Virus record (IMG/VR): IMGVR_UViG_3300031754_000010
Coordinates: 1 to 38,905 of that record
Source: a virus
Length of the DNA: 38,905 nt
Strand: one strand, 5' to 3'
Positions 1 through 7,500 of this stretch are shown one piece after another (position 1 is the stretch's first letter; each line of letters opens with the position of its first letter). Under the pieces are notes generated by a model. The model was given only the letters and a program-made list of their open reading frames with translations, did not search any database and had not been told where the DNA came from. The position numbers were made by a program, and so were the translations under genes.

Positions 1-26
1 TTACCTTCGTCTGTATCTGGGAATTC
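1..26. repeat. Terminal direct repeat, left copy
   Basis: Bases 1-26 are identical to bases 38880-38905 in the same orientation. An open reading frame continues without interruption across the join, so this is the overlap of a circular assembly or of a circularly permuted genome. It is too short to be a typical phage direct terminal repeat. Both copies end in a GAATTC site, which may be coincidence. Confidence 0.95.
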
Positions 27-959
27 GTTAGAATGGCACACTCCCCAAGCTCCAAGTACACCGTAGTAGTTTGTTACTTCCCCCATAGCTTCGAAGCGCT
101 TCTTTAGGCCACCGAAGGCTTGCAACATGTCAATCAGGCCGGCGGTCTTGGCGCCCTTTTTGGGCTTTTTGTCGCCGTACATTTCGATGCTGGCTCGAAG
201 TTGGGCGGCTAAATCAATAGCTGGAATCTCATCCTCACTGGGCATCGGCTCTTCAGGGACTTCCTCATAATATACCGGGCCTTCAGGGATCTCTTTTTGC
301 GCCGCCTTTACCCGTGCCTTTAGCTCCCGATCTTTCTTGAATGCGGCCAATTTTAGCTCTGCTACGGCCTGGGCGGCTTCCTTTGATCCTGCTGGATTCT
401 CCGATTGGCCCATTTCATCGGCGGTATACATGCCGGAAAGATCTTGCGGGAAAGCTGCCCGAAGGCTCAAGGCTTCAGCGCATTTTGCAAGCTGATTAGA
501 TGGCATCCGTGCCCAGAACTGAGTTGGTGTATTATCCTTTGTCTGAACGTATTCACTCCACTTAGCGATGCGATAGAGAGCCTGCCTAAAGCCAGTACGG
601 AATGTTCCAACCTTAGCTGCAATCGGAGGCTGATCAGAGATCCAGACATCATGCCAAATACCGTCTTCGCCGCACCAATAGGGGCCGTCTTGCCCTTCAT
701 ATCGTCCAGTACGCTCAGCGATGACCCGGAATCCATCAATGGATGTCTGAGTAGTCATCACTTCACGGCCAAGCTTCTTATCCCATCGCTTTACGGCATA
801 GATCTGTTTGGCGAAGGGATCTAGCCCGGTACGCTGGCAGATATGCTGGAATAATTGCAATTCATCGTCTGTTGCGCCCCTGCAAACCGTCCGCTTTATC
901 AAGTCGAGCTGTTCGGGAGTGAACAGGGCTGCGGCTGGGGCAGTTAATGCTTGGCTCAT
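1..959 (-). CDS. bet: Bet/Red-beta family recombinase, N-terminal 319 codons (continues at 38879)
   Basis: This is a single-strand annealing recombinase of the phage Bet (RecT/Red-beta-like) family, which anneals complementary single strands during phage recombination. Translation from ATG at 959 gives a start rich in TPEQLDLIK and then the family hallmarks: [73 protein letters not shown] and [14 protein letters not shown]. The frame is open through base 1 and rejoins at 38879, ending in TAG at 38777-38779, for 353 residues in total. That is longer than the usual 260 or so, the extra being a charged C-terminal extension. The start overlaps the stop of the upstream 63-residue gene (ATGA). No lambda-type exonuclease partner is seen; the VRR-NUC-like gene at 34881-35180 is the nearest candidate nuclease. 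The family call is secure. Confidence 0.93.
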   Translation of the reverse strand, partial: MSQALTAPAAALFTPEQLDLIKRTVCRGATDDELQLFQHICQRTGLDPFAKQIYAVKRWDKKLGREVMTTQTSIDGFRVIAERTGRYEGQDGPYWCGEDGIWHDVWISDQPPIAAKVGTFRTGFRQALYRIAKWSEYVQTKDNTPTQFWARMPSNQLAKCAEALSLRAAFPQDLSGMYTADEMGQSENPAGSKEAAQAVAELKLAAFKKDRELKARVKAAQKEIPEGPVYYEEVPEEPMPSEDEIPAIDLAAQLRASIEMYGDKKPKKGAKTAGLIDMLQAFGGLKKRFEAMGEVTNYYGVLGAWGVCHSNEFPDTDEG

Positions 960-1147
960 TCGGCCTCCAGTGCTGCAAATGCGCGGTCTATCTCTTCGTC
1001 CTGTAGCTCCTCGCCGCAATCAGGGCATTTGAGGATCGTTCCGGCATCGTAATAGCCGGTTTCGGAGTCGCAGCAGTGATAGTAGTGCGTCAAGGTCGCG
1101 TTCTCGCTACCGCAAGTGGGGCAGTCGCATCTATCGGTGATAATCAT
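956..1147 (-). CDS. Small zinc-ribbon-like protein (63 aa)
   Basis: A short acidic protein with two CxxC knuckles (CPTCGS near residue 10 and CPDCGEE near residue 42) plus HYYHCC between them, which looks like a compact zinc-binding fold. I chose ATG 1147 because a longer reading from 1288 would lie inside the neighbouring gene in another frame. Its stop overlaps the bet start as ATGA, so it is probably translationally coupled to bet. The function is unknown. It belongs to a run of Cys-rich early genes (956-1958). Confidence 0.7.
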   Translation of the reverse strand: MIITDRCDCPTCGSENATLTHYYHCCDSETGYYDAGTILKCPDCGEELQDEEIDRAFAALEAE

Positions 1148-1358
1148 GCGCCTCCCGTTTGGCTTCGAATTCTTCCGTCCAGCCGAAGATATGACCGAAG
1201 TCCGTCCTAACTCTTGGTATTTGTCCGTCCAGATGCTCTTGAGCGTTATAGAGAACAGCCCAGGCCCAGGACTTACCAAGTTCCTCATACGTAGAGGGAT
1301 GCGTGCCGAAATAGACTACCGCACCACGGCTGGCAGACAAAATCTCTTGGGCTGTCAT
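1131..1358 (-). CDS. Hypothetical protein (75 aa)
   Basis: This starts at ATG 1358, which overlaps the stop of the upstream Cys-rich gene as ATGA, and ends 17 bases inside the next gene. The product (MTAQEILSASRGAVVYFGTH...) is rich in aromatic and charged residues, has no signal peptide or membrane segment, and contains an FGHIFGWTEEFEAKRE stretch. I do not recognise the family. Position in the tightly overlapping early operon supports that it is real. Confidence 0.65.
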   Translation of the reverse strand: MTAQEILSASRGAVVYFGTHPSTYEELGKSWAWAVLYNAQEHLDGQIPRVRTDFGHIFGWTEEFEAKREAHDYHR

Positions 1359-1693
1359 GCTGCCTCCAGTGGGTCTGCCCCGATGCAGATGTCTTCGGAG
1401 TTCTCTTCGGCCGCGCAGATTTCGCAAACCATCTCGTCTTCCTGTAGCTTGAGATGTTCGGCACAGGAAGAAAGGCCACAAATGTCACAGATAGCGCGGC
1501 AGTCTTCGCATAACATCTCAGAACAATTAGGGCTACCTTCGCAGGGCCAGAGTTCGATCGATCCCGAGCCGTCCTCGTCGCAGTCCACTACTTGGCTGGA
1601 TTCACAATGGGCGCATTCCACGAGAAGGTAATTAGCTCCCCGCGTGCCCACTATTCGCTGCGATTTCGCCGCCCGCGCGGTTGGTTTAAACAT
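1355..1693 (-). CDS. Cysteine-rich zinc-binding protein (112 aa, 13 Cys)
   Basis: The first 25 residues are basic. The rest is acidic and carries 13 cysteines, many as CxxC pairs (CAHC, CEDC, CDIC, CEIC) with a nearby His (CAEH). This suggests two or three zinc sites of RING or ribbon type. It overlaps the HNH-like gene upstream by 8 bases and the next gene by ATGA. The family is not recognised. Binding of nucleic acid or of a host protein is possible but is only an inference. Confidence 0.72.
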   Translation of the reverse strand: MFKPTARAAKSQRIVGTRGANYLLVECAHCESSQVVDCDEDGSGSIELWPCEGSPNCSEMLCEDCRAICDICGLSSCAEHLKLQEDEMVCEICAAEENSEDICIGADPLEAA

Positions 1694-1958
1694 GCTTCGC
1701 CTCCCTTCTATCCTTTAGAATGCTGATCATCATGTTATCTGCGGATTCGCGGCGATCCATGGCGTGTAGCCTGCTATGGCATTTCGCGCACAACCAGATA
1801 ACATCAAGCGGTCTACTATAATCCTCGTGATGGCCATGCAATAGCCTGCGATCCGGCAACCAACAAGATTCGCACACTTCAGGCCTGCGCAAGCCACCAC
1901 CCCGTACCGCCTCATTCACAAGCCATCTGGCCCGTTGTCTTAAGGAAAATTCATCCAT
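1686..1958 (-). CDS. Small HNH-like zinc finger protein (90 aa)
   Basis: The product has the layout CESC (residues 29-32), LLHGHHEDYSRPLDVIWLC, then AKCHSRLHAMD. This is the compact CxxC-HxHHxDY-CxxCHxxxH pattern common in small phage HNH-superfamily proteins. Known members may be nucleases or DNA-binding proteins. It starts at ATG 1958 directly after the stop of the RHH-like gene. It lacks the extra domains of a typical free-standing homing endonuclease, so a resident phage gene is more likely than a mobile one. Confidence 0.75.
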   Translation of the reverse strand: MDEFSLRQRARWLVNEAVRGGGLRRPEVCESCWLPDRRLLHGHHEDYSRPLDVIWLCAKCHSRLHAMDRRESADNMMISILKDRREAKHV

Positions 1959-2144
1959 TTACTTGGCCTCCCGTGGAGGCAGCTTGAACGCGCCCCTTAG
2001 TGCGTCATCCAGGATTTCGAAGAGGGTTACGCGCCACTCGATTGATTGCTTCATGGCGTGCTCCCACACGTCATCAGCAACCCGGACCACCTTGTCAGTC
2101 CGGCTTCTTTCCCGCCTTGCTTGGGCTTGTGATCCCTTGTTCAT
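1959..2144 (-). CDS. Putative ribbon-helix-helix DNA-binding protein (61 aa)
   Basis: A basic N-terminus (ARRERSRTDK) is followed by a VVRVADDVWEHAMKQS strand-helix and a second helix (TLFEILDDALRGAF). This is the spacing of an Arc/MetJ-type ribbon-helix-helix domain. A longer start at 2171 would put its ATG over the predicted -10 of the early promoter, so I prefer ATG 2144. It is the first gene of the leftward early operon and lies just below a palindrome (2204-2215), which would suit an autoregulator. The fold call is by pattern only. Confidence 0.6.
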   Translation of the reverse strand: MNKGSQAQARRERSRTDKVVRVADDVWEHAMKQSIEWRVTLFEILDDALRGAFKLPPREAK

Positions 2145-2161
2145 TTGTTCGTCCCAAGCAC

Positions 2162-2191
2162 ATTCTTTCACTCATGGGGGCGAACTGTCAA
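2162..2191 (-). promoter_or_regulatory. Putative early leftward promoter
   Basis: On the minus strand there is a perfect -35 TTGACA (2191-2186), an 18-base spacer and a -10 AAGAAT (2167-2162; 4 of 6 consensus bases). It is correctly placed to drive the RHH-like gene and the long early operon that runs through bet. Confidence 0.6.
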
Positions 2192-2203
2192 GGGGAAATT
2201 GGG

Positions 2204-2215
2204 TTACAGTTGTAA
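2204..2215. promoter_or_regulatory. Palindromic operator candidate
   Basis: The sequence TTACAGTTGTAA is a perfect 5-bp inverted repeat around a 2-base centre. It lies 12 bases upstream of the -35 of the putative early promoter and next to a putative RHH regulator gene. Confidence 0.4.
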
Positions 2216-2226
2216 ACTTTGCGATA

Positions 2227-2388
2227 TTATTTGTGTAGCCAGTGCGCTGCCGCATTGGCCACGGAGGCCGCCAGCAGAAGTAGGAACTGCCAGTGCGATA
2301 TGCCCCTGTTCAATCGTTCTTTCAGATTCCGCATTTCCACCTCAAGGGCTGTAAGCCGCTGAAGGACCTCCCGCAGTTCATCTGGCAT
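2227..2388 (-). CDS. XhlA-like small membrane protein (53 aa)
   Basis: A short gene with a good Shine-Dalgarno (AGGA, 7 bases before ATG 2388). The first 30 residues (LREVLQRLTALEVEMRNLKE) form a coiled coil. Residues 33-48 (WQFLLLLAASVANAAA) form one membrane segment, with a short basic tail HWLHK. Coiled coil plus C-terminal TM matches haemolysin XhlA-type phage proteins, which act with holins in some phages. It is the last gene of the late virion operon, a common place for lysis genes. The lysis role is inferred. Confidence 0.65.
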   Translation of the reverse strand: MPDELREVLQRLTALEVEMRNLKERLNRGISHWQFLLLLAASVANAAAHWLHK

Positions 2389-2397
2389 CGTGGCATC

Positions 2398-4062
2398 CTA
2401 GAACTTCGTCCCCATGTTCCCCATCGAAAAGCCCGCCGGCGGCCGGATCGTTTGCCGCGTTGCCTTCAAATTCGCAATGCCTTGCTGAATCATCGGCCAG
2501 GACTCATCTGGGAAGACTTCCGTATTCTTGATATAGCCGCCCGCTGCAAGCGCCTGCCGAAGAGTACCCGGTGTCATGCTGGCGTTAGCCGTAGCCGGGT
2601 GATCGCGGAATAGCTGGGCCGTAGCGTCTACAAAACGCTGGGCCTTGGCTTCGATGTTAGCTTGATGTGGCGAACTTCGCACGCTGGGGGCTTCAGATGC
2701 GGGCGTAGCCGCTGGCGAAGTCGCTGGCGCCTGGGCTGGCTTGCTTAAACTCTGGAAATCAGCGACCTGCTCATTCGGCACCATTACGCCTACAGTGTGA
2801 TCACCAGCGTCCCGCATGGCGGCGAACCTGTGGCGCCCATCCTCGAAAGCAATACGCCCATTTTCGGCCATCGAAACGCGCGGGGCTTCAACGGGAGTGC
2901 CGCTTTGGATGAACTCTTGGGCACGTGCAAGACGTCCGCCAATCTCAGCCCCGCCGCCTCCTGGCGGGATATAAAACGCTGGCCCTTCTTTGCTCCATCC
3001 GGCATCAATCTTGCCTGTTGGCACTTCCATCAGTGTGTAGTCTTCAGCCGATGGCCTAGAGTCCTTCACAAAGGTACGATTGGCCGTTTTAACTACTTCC
3101 GGTGGCGGGGTTTCTGCCGGAGTTGCGCTTACTACTGTGGGGGCGGCGGAAGCTGGCGTAGCTGCTTGCGCAGTAGCGGGTTGGGCGCGAGGAGCGCTCT
3201 GGGTAGGGCTAGGTGGTGGGGCTCCCGCCGCCGATGTTGGCGCCACAGCTTCGGTGGCTTTCAGCTTATCAAAGATGCTCTGTGCGCCAGCCTTCTGGTC
3301 TGCCGTGGCATTCTTCCAGGATTTGATGCCCTGGCCACGGGCGATATCCTGAACCGTGGAACCGTCAGCCAGGGTTTCCGCCGCTGCCGCGCCTGCTGCC
3401 GGCGCTGCAGCCGAAGCTTTGGCTGGAGTGGGCGATAACGATTCGCCAAAGGCTTCCCCGAATTTGCCCATGCCCTTGCCGATTTGCCGCGCGCCGGGAT
3501 AGCCTAGGCCGATCCTGGCCGGGAACTCCATGCCGGGAACTTTGGCCAGCGCTTCGCCGGCTAGAACCTTGGCTCCTCCAGCCGCCACATCGGGCGCCGC
3601 GGCAGCAATGCCAGCCCCAGTAGCCTTCAGGCCGCGGCCGATGGCAGGCGCTTGGGATGCAATAGCCGTCTGTGCCACAAGTGCAGCCGCATCGCCCAGC
3701 GCGCCAGCTTTGTCGCCAGAATCCCACTTGTTTGAGGCTTGCTCCACCGCAGTATCGATACCTGGAATCGGCAGCGCCGCCGTCTGCATATGGCGTACAA
3801 ATCCGGTCCAGTCGCCCTTAGAAAGCGCCGTTTCCGCATCGGTGACCATTTTCTGCTTGGCTTCCAGGTAAGCCTTGGCTGCATCAATTGGGTGGGAAAC
3901 GGTCTGCCAGATCCCCTTAGCGATAGACACTGGATTCATCTGGTGACCGAATTCCTTAACGGCAGTGCCTACAGACTGCTCTGGTAGTACATCCGCGTCG
4001 GTATAACGGCCAGCCGAAGGCGGCGAAACAGCATCAGCGTCGGTATATTGTCCGGTTGCCAT
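2398..4062 (-). CDS. Large internal virion/ejection-like protein with ParB-like motif (554 aa)
   Basis: This is the third gene of a run following the tail genes, the place where P22-like phages encode proteins ejected with DNA. The N-terminus carries a short tandem repeat (GQYTDADAV and GRYTDADVL, residues 4-26). An Ala/Gly-rich hydrophobic stretch spans about 120-175, and a long Ala/Pro/Thr linker about 210-325. Then comes a compact domain with FEDGRHRFAAMRDAG near residue 406. DGRHR-F is the signature of ParB/sulfiredoxin-like folds, which can have nuclease or NTPase activity. Start ATG 4062 lies two bases after the previous stop. The ejection role is inferred from order. Confidence 0.62.
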   Translation of the reverse strand: MATGQYTDADAVSPPSAGRYTDADVLPEQSVGTAVKEFGHQMNPVSIAKGIWQTVSHPIDAAKAYLEAKQKMVTDAETALSKGDWTGFVRHMQTAALPIPGIDTAVEQASNKWDSGDKAGALGDAAALVAQTAIASQAPAIGRGLKATGAGIAAAAPDVAAGGAKVLAGEALAKVPGMEFPARIGLGYPGARQIGKGMGKFGEAFGESLSPTPAKASAAAPAAGAAAAETLADGSTVQDIARGQGIKSWKNATADQKAGAQSIFDKLKATEAVAPTSAAGAPPPSPTQSAPRAQPATAQAATPASAAPTVVSATPAETPPPEVVKTANRTFVKDSRPSAEDYTLMEVPTGKIDAGWSKEGPAFYIPPGGGGAEIGGRLARAQEFIQSGTPVEAPRVSMAENGRIAFEDGRHRFAAMRDAGDHTVGVMVPNEQVADFQSLSKPAQAPATSPAATPASEAPSVRSSPHQANIEAKAQRFVDATAQLFRDHPATANASMTPGTLRQALAAGGYIKNTEVFPDESWPMIQQGIANLKATRQTIRPPAGFSMGNMGTKF

Positions 4063-4064
4063 GG

Positions 4065-5576
4065 CTATTGAGCATCAAAGGATCCATCGGGATGAACCGC
4101 CGTTACGGTAACCTCTTTGCCGCCTTTGAGAGTGACCTTGTCGCCCACTTTGCGTCCGGCCCCAGGAGCCCTCGGCGCCGTGGTAGATGCATACGGCAGC
4201 GGCTCATGCTGAGCCCTGAAGTTGGGGTATGCCTTAGAGATCGCATCCACAGTAGCGTTATGGCGCACGGTAGCCCCATTGGCAATCGTCTGGACATAGG
4301 GCGCAATCTCATTCATTACCGAGTCGGATAATGGCTTGCCCTTGGCGATGCTGGCGATTTCGCTGGAGAGATGTTCTTGCGCACTGCCTAAGTTCTTATC
4401 GCCCTGGCTGGCAGCCATGCGTTTAATATCCTGCACCGCATTCGTGAACTCTGGCACCATGGCCTTAAGCTGTGAGCCCGCAATGGCGTTACCGCTCCTG
4501 GAGAGGTCCAGAACCTTCTGAATAGTCGCCGCCGTCGCCACCGACTGCTGTACATCCGACAGCGATTCGAAGTACTTAGCACGCGCCGTATCGCCCTGCT
4601 GTAGCGCATTTTGGTAAGACGCCTGGGCCTGCTGCTGCTTCTGACGAATGGCAAGGATTTGCGGATCAGTTTCAAGGGCTTTGGTTTTCTCGAATTCCCG
4701 GATATTCTGCCCATGCTTGGCGACAACTTCGTTAATCCCCTTCAGGTCAGGCTGCTGCTGAGCTTCACTGAGTGTAGCCTGGAACTCTGCTTGATTTTGG
4801 CGTGGAACTGATCGACCTACATACGCCTCAAGCGCCCCAGGAACAGACATCAGCGTCTTATAGTGATTGATCTGCTCTTGTTCAAGCTGATTCTTGAGAT
4901 TTTCTCCGACAGTCTTGGCTTCCGTCTCGGCCTGAGTAGCCGCTAAGCCTTTCGTCTCCTGCTTCGTCTTGGCCTCTTCCAGCATGGCCTTCTGGTGCCC
5001 AACGTTCCCTATCATGGAATCGAGGGCCACGCCTAACGGGGGATTGGTTGGGTCAAATTGGCCCACACCCAGGCGATTCAGGGCTGGCGCTGAAGACTGC
5101 GCCCACAGTTGTGGCTTGGTGGCATCGGGGGCATTCTTGAAGGTTGATAGGATTTCATAAGCCCGCGCATTGGTTGCCTCTTCCAGCTTTAACCGATTCT
5201 CATCTAAGCCAAGATGGGCCTGCTGGAACTGGAGCATTTTATTCTGGTAATCCAGCCGGCCGCCCCAGGATACCGGGCTCTTAGCCAGATCAGCATTGAA
5301 TGCTTCCTGCGTCTTTGGGTCGGTCCAATCGTCATCCGCGTGCTTGGCGTAAATAGCTGAGATCCCCTGCATATCGTTAAGCTGAATGCGCCGCTGCTGA
5401 TTCTCAAGCTGCGCCGCCTGGGTCTGCTGCTGAATCAGCGGAATGCTGGCCTGTTCCCGCTGTGCTTGGACCTGGGCCGCATTGATGGCCGCCTGACGCT
5501 GCGCGTTCTCAATCTGCGTAGTGGGGTTGTTATAGGCCTGAGCCATCAACGAATTGAAGCCTGAAATAGTACTCAT
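4065..5576 (-). CDS. Coiled-coil internal virion/ejection-like protein (503 aa)
   Basis: A Gln/Ala-rich protein with long helical, coiled-coil segments (about 20-75, 185-240, 300-370) and no signal peptide. It ends in a small SH3-like or KOW-like tail (KVGDKVTLKGGKEVTVTAVHP). Size, helix content and position between the DNA-transfer protein and another large internal protein fit the ejection proteins of podoviruses such as P22 gp16 and gp20 in function, though not in recognisable sequence. The start overlaps the stop of the upstream gene (5573-5576). Confidence 0.6.
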   Translation of the reverse strand: MSTISGFNSLMAQAYNNPTTQIENAQRQAAINAAQVQAQREQASIPLIQQQTQAAQLENQQRRIQLNDMQGISAIYAKHADDDWTDPKTQEAFNADLAKSPVSWGGRLDYQNKMLQFQQAHLGLDENRLKLEEATNARAYEILSTFKNAPDATKPQLWAQSSAPALNRLGVGQFDPTNPPLGVALDSMIGNVGHQKAMLEEAKTKQETKGLAATQAETEAKTVGENLKNQLEQEQINHYKTLMSVPGALEAYVGRSVPRQNQAEFQATLSEAQQQPDLKGINEVVAKHGQNIREFEKTKALETDPQILAIRQKQQQAQASYQNALQQGDTARAKYFESLSDVQQSVATAATIQKVLDLSRSGNAIAGSQLKAMVPEFTNAVQDIKRMAASQGDKNLGSAQEHLSSEIASIAKGKPLSDSVMNEIAPYVQTIANGATVRHNATVDAISKAYPNFRAQHEPLPYASTTAPRAPGAGRKVGDKVTLKGGKEVTVTAVHPDGSFDAQ

Positions 5577-6673
5577 AGAAATGGCACCACAGCTTGTAAC
5601 GCAGTACTACCGGCGCTAGCCAGGTTATTGTATTGCGACAGGATTCCCTGGGCATTCGCGCCAGCGCCTTCAAGCGCAAATCCGCCGGCCTGCTGCGCCG
5701 CATTCTGCATGAGGTTGCCCTGGAACTCGGTTCCTTGCAGGCCTTGCGCCGCGTTAAACAGCGCATTAGAGTTGATGGTGTTTCCGCCGAATAGCCCGGT
5801 GTTGTAAATATCCTGAGCCGCCGGCAGGCCGAATCCAAGTAGGGCCTGATTCGCCTGCCCGGTTCCAGTAAGGCCGGCATTGGTAAGTAGGCCGAGGTTT
5901 CGGGCGGTGACGTTCTGGTTCTCCCCAAATGCGTTCAAGGAATTGTTGAAGGCGCTGTTGTAGAGGCCGCCTGCCGCTCCGACAGCGGCCGTGGTGTTGG
6001 CGAGCCCCGCTTGCTCGTTAGTATTGTAGGTATTCAGCGCGTTCTGGAACTCATTCTGATAGGTCTCGGAGGCCAATCCTGTTGCGTACTTGGCTGCATC
6101 GAGATTCTGATTCGAGCTATTCCCAAGGCCGCTGGCGGAATTCCGGTTCTGAATCGCATTTTCGCCTTGCTGCAAAGCGAACTGATACCCAGGCGTGGCA
6201 GCAAGCTGCTGCATCGTGGGAGCGAAGCTGAATGGATTTTGGGACTGATTGCCTACGAAGTTACCGAGATTGCCGACCGCGGCCTGATACTGTCCCTGCT
6301 GGGGCGCAAACGTGTATGGATTGAACTGCGGATTACTCTGTGCGTAGTTTTGCAGAGTCCCCACACCGGCCTGGCCAGCCTGAATGAAAGGATTGATGTT
6401 TCCTTCAGCCGTTCCCAGGTTTCCGCCCAGCGAATTCAGCGCTATGTTCCCATAGTTGGAAACATCGCCTATGGCCTGTCCCTGCGCCCCAATGACAGCA
6501 TTGGAGTTGCGGTTCAGGGTATCGCCAACCATTCCGGCGGCAGTTTGATTGGCGCCCAATACGCCGTGCTCTGCCGCAACAGCCGCATCCGATACCGCGC
6601 CAGCCGCTCGCCCCGCGCCCAAGAAATTGAAGATGTCTCCGAGAATGCCTGGACTTCCGCCGCTTGGTGACAT
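5573..6673 (-). CDS. DNA transfer/ejection protein, p32-like (366 aa)
   Basis: The N-terminus is Gly/Ala-rich (GILGDIFNFLGAGRAAGAVSDA). A central signature near residues 160-180 (TPGYQFALQQG...NR...SG) is followed by helices with regularly spaced Tyr/Asn (ETYQNEFQNALNTYN). The TPGYQF-L-QG-A--N pattern is typical of the 'DNA transfer protein p32' type found in many podoviruses, where it is thought to be ejected into the host. The product is Asn/Gln/Gly-rich. It sits between the collar-type fibre and the coiled-coil protein, spaced 2 bases from the former. Confidence 0.72.
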   Translation of the reverse strand: MSPSGGSPGILGDIFNFLGAGRAAGAVSDAAVAAEHGVLGANQTAAGMVGDTLNRNSNAVIGAQGQAIGDVSNYGNIALNSLGGNLGTAEGNINPFIQAGQAGVGTLQNYAQSNPQFNPYTFAPQQGQYQAAVGNLGNFVGNQSQNPFSFAPTMQQLAATPGYQFALQQGENAIQNRNSASGLGNSSNQNLDAAKYATGLASETYQNEFQNALNTYNTNEQAGLANTTAAVGAAGGLYNSAFNNSLNAFGENQNVTARNLGLLTNAGLTGTGQANQALLGFGLPAAQDIYNTGLFGGNTINSNALFNAAQGLQGTEFQGNLMQNAAQQAGGFALEGAGANAQGILSQYNNLASAGSTALQAVVPFL

Positions 6674-6675
6674 AG

Positions 6676-7500
6676 TTATTGCCTGTAATAAGCCAACATC
6701 GTGATATTCTGCACTGGATCTGTAGCTGTCGTGGTAGCCTCGGCTGGAACTACATGGGTATGCGTGGAGGACGCCACCGTGGCCCCGCTGCCGCTTTGTA
6801 CAACTGTCGTTGCGCTGGGGCCGCCAGTATTCTCGCTTGGAACCTGGGGAATCCCGGCTAGGTTTATGGTGCCGCCACCATATGCGCCCGTAGCCTTCAT
6901 ATAAGATGGGTTGCCAACAAGATTCGGAACTGTCTCGGTTCCCGTGCCCCCATTGGAGATCAGATAAGACACCGCGGATCCATCGCAGATATGCCAGCCG
7001 ACGCCAGGATTAGATGTGAATAGCTCTATCTTGCGGTTCTTGCCTTCGCCAGGCCCCCAGCCCCAGCCGCCACCGCCCCATTGAAGAATATGCCCGTAAT
7101 CCGACACTGCCGCGAGGAAGCCGGCATCATTGACCCCCAGGTCGGTTGGCAAGGCCGCTTGGGTAAAGAAGCCAGTGCCAGTCAGATAAGCCCAATTTCC
7201 ATTGATAGAGCCATATATTACCGTGCGGTCTGTTTCGTAGAAAAACAGCCCGGTATAGTTAGCCGCGGGATAGTTCGCCAGCCTGTGAGCGTGGGTATCA
7301 TAAATAGCAGGCAACAAGTTGGTGCGTGTCGTTACAGCCTGAAACCATCCAATCCACGGTGGTGCTACACCGGAGAAGTCCAGCGAATCCTTATTTCGCT
7401 GAAGAGCCGGCAAAGCGAACTGTGATCGGTCTACCTCGTGCAGCGGCGTCCGAATGGGAGCGATCGGAACTTGGGCCAGGGGTGCATTTACATTGCTCAT
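6676..7500 (-). CDS. Tail fibre protein with collar-like C-terminal domain (274 aa)
   Basis: The N-terminal 50 residues are Pro-rich and probably attach to the tail hub. The middle holds repeated aromatic segments (GLFFYETDRTVIYGSINGNW) like other phage fibre shafts. The C-terminus has GWHICDGSAV, TVPNL, YMKATGAYGGG and HTHVVP, the order seen in phage tail-collar domains (CDG, PDL/PNL, G, H-H). It probably forms the distal fibre or knob. ATG 7500 overlaps the stop of the gp10-like gene. Confidence 0.75.
   Translation of the reverse strand: MSNVNAPLAQVPIAPIRTPLHEVDRSQFALPALQRNKDSLDFSGVAPPWIGWFQAVTTRTNLLPAIYDTHAHRLANYPAANYTGLFFYETDRTVIYGSINGNWAYLTGTGFFTQAALPTDLGVNDAGFLAAVSDYGHILQWGGGGWGWGPGEGKNRKIELFTSNPGVGWHICDGSAVSYLISNGGTGTETVPNLVGNPSYMKATGAYGGGTINLAGIPQVPSENTGGPSATTVVQSGSGATVASSTHTHVVPAEATTTATDPVQNITMLAYYRQ

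Noticed and set aside
1-26. Terminal repeat as a genuine phage direct terminal repeat or cos end
   Set aside because: Only 26 bases, inside the bet coding frame, and better explained by assembly of a circular or permuted genome.
2797-3438. Plus-strand frame of 213 codons
   Set aside because: Antisense shadow of the Ala/Pro-rich ejection protein; composition (Arg/Trp/Cys-rich) is typical of a shadow frame.
6011-6670. Plus-strand frame of 219 codons
   Set aside because: Antisense to the DNA transfer protein, which has clear family motifs; no start signal.
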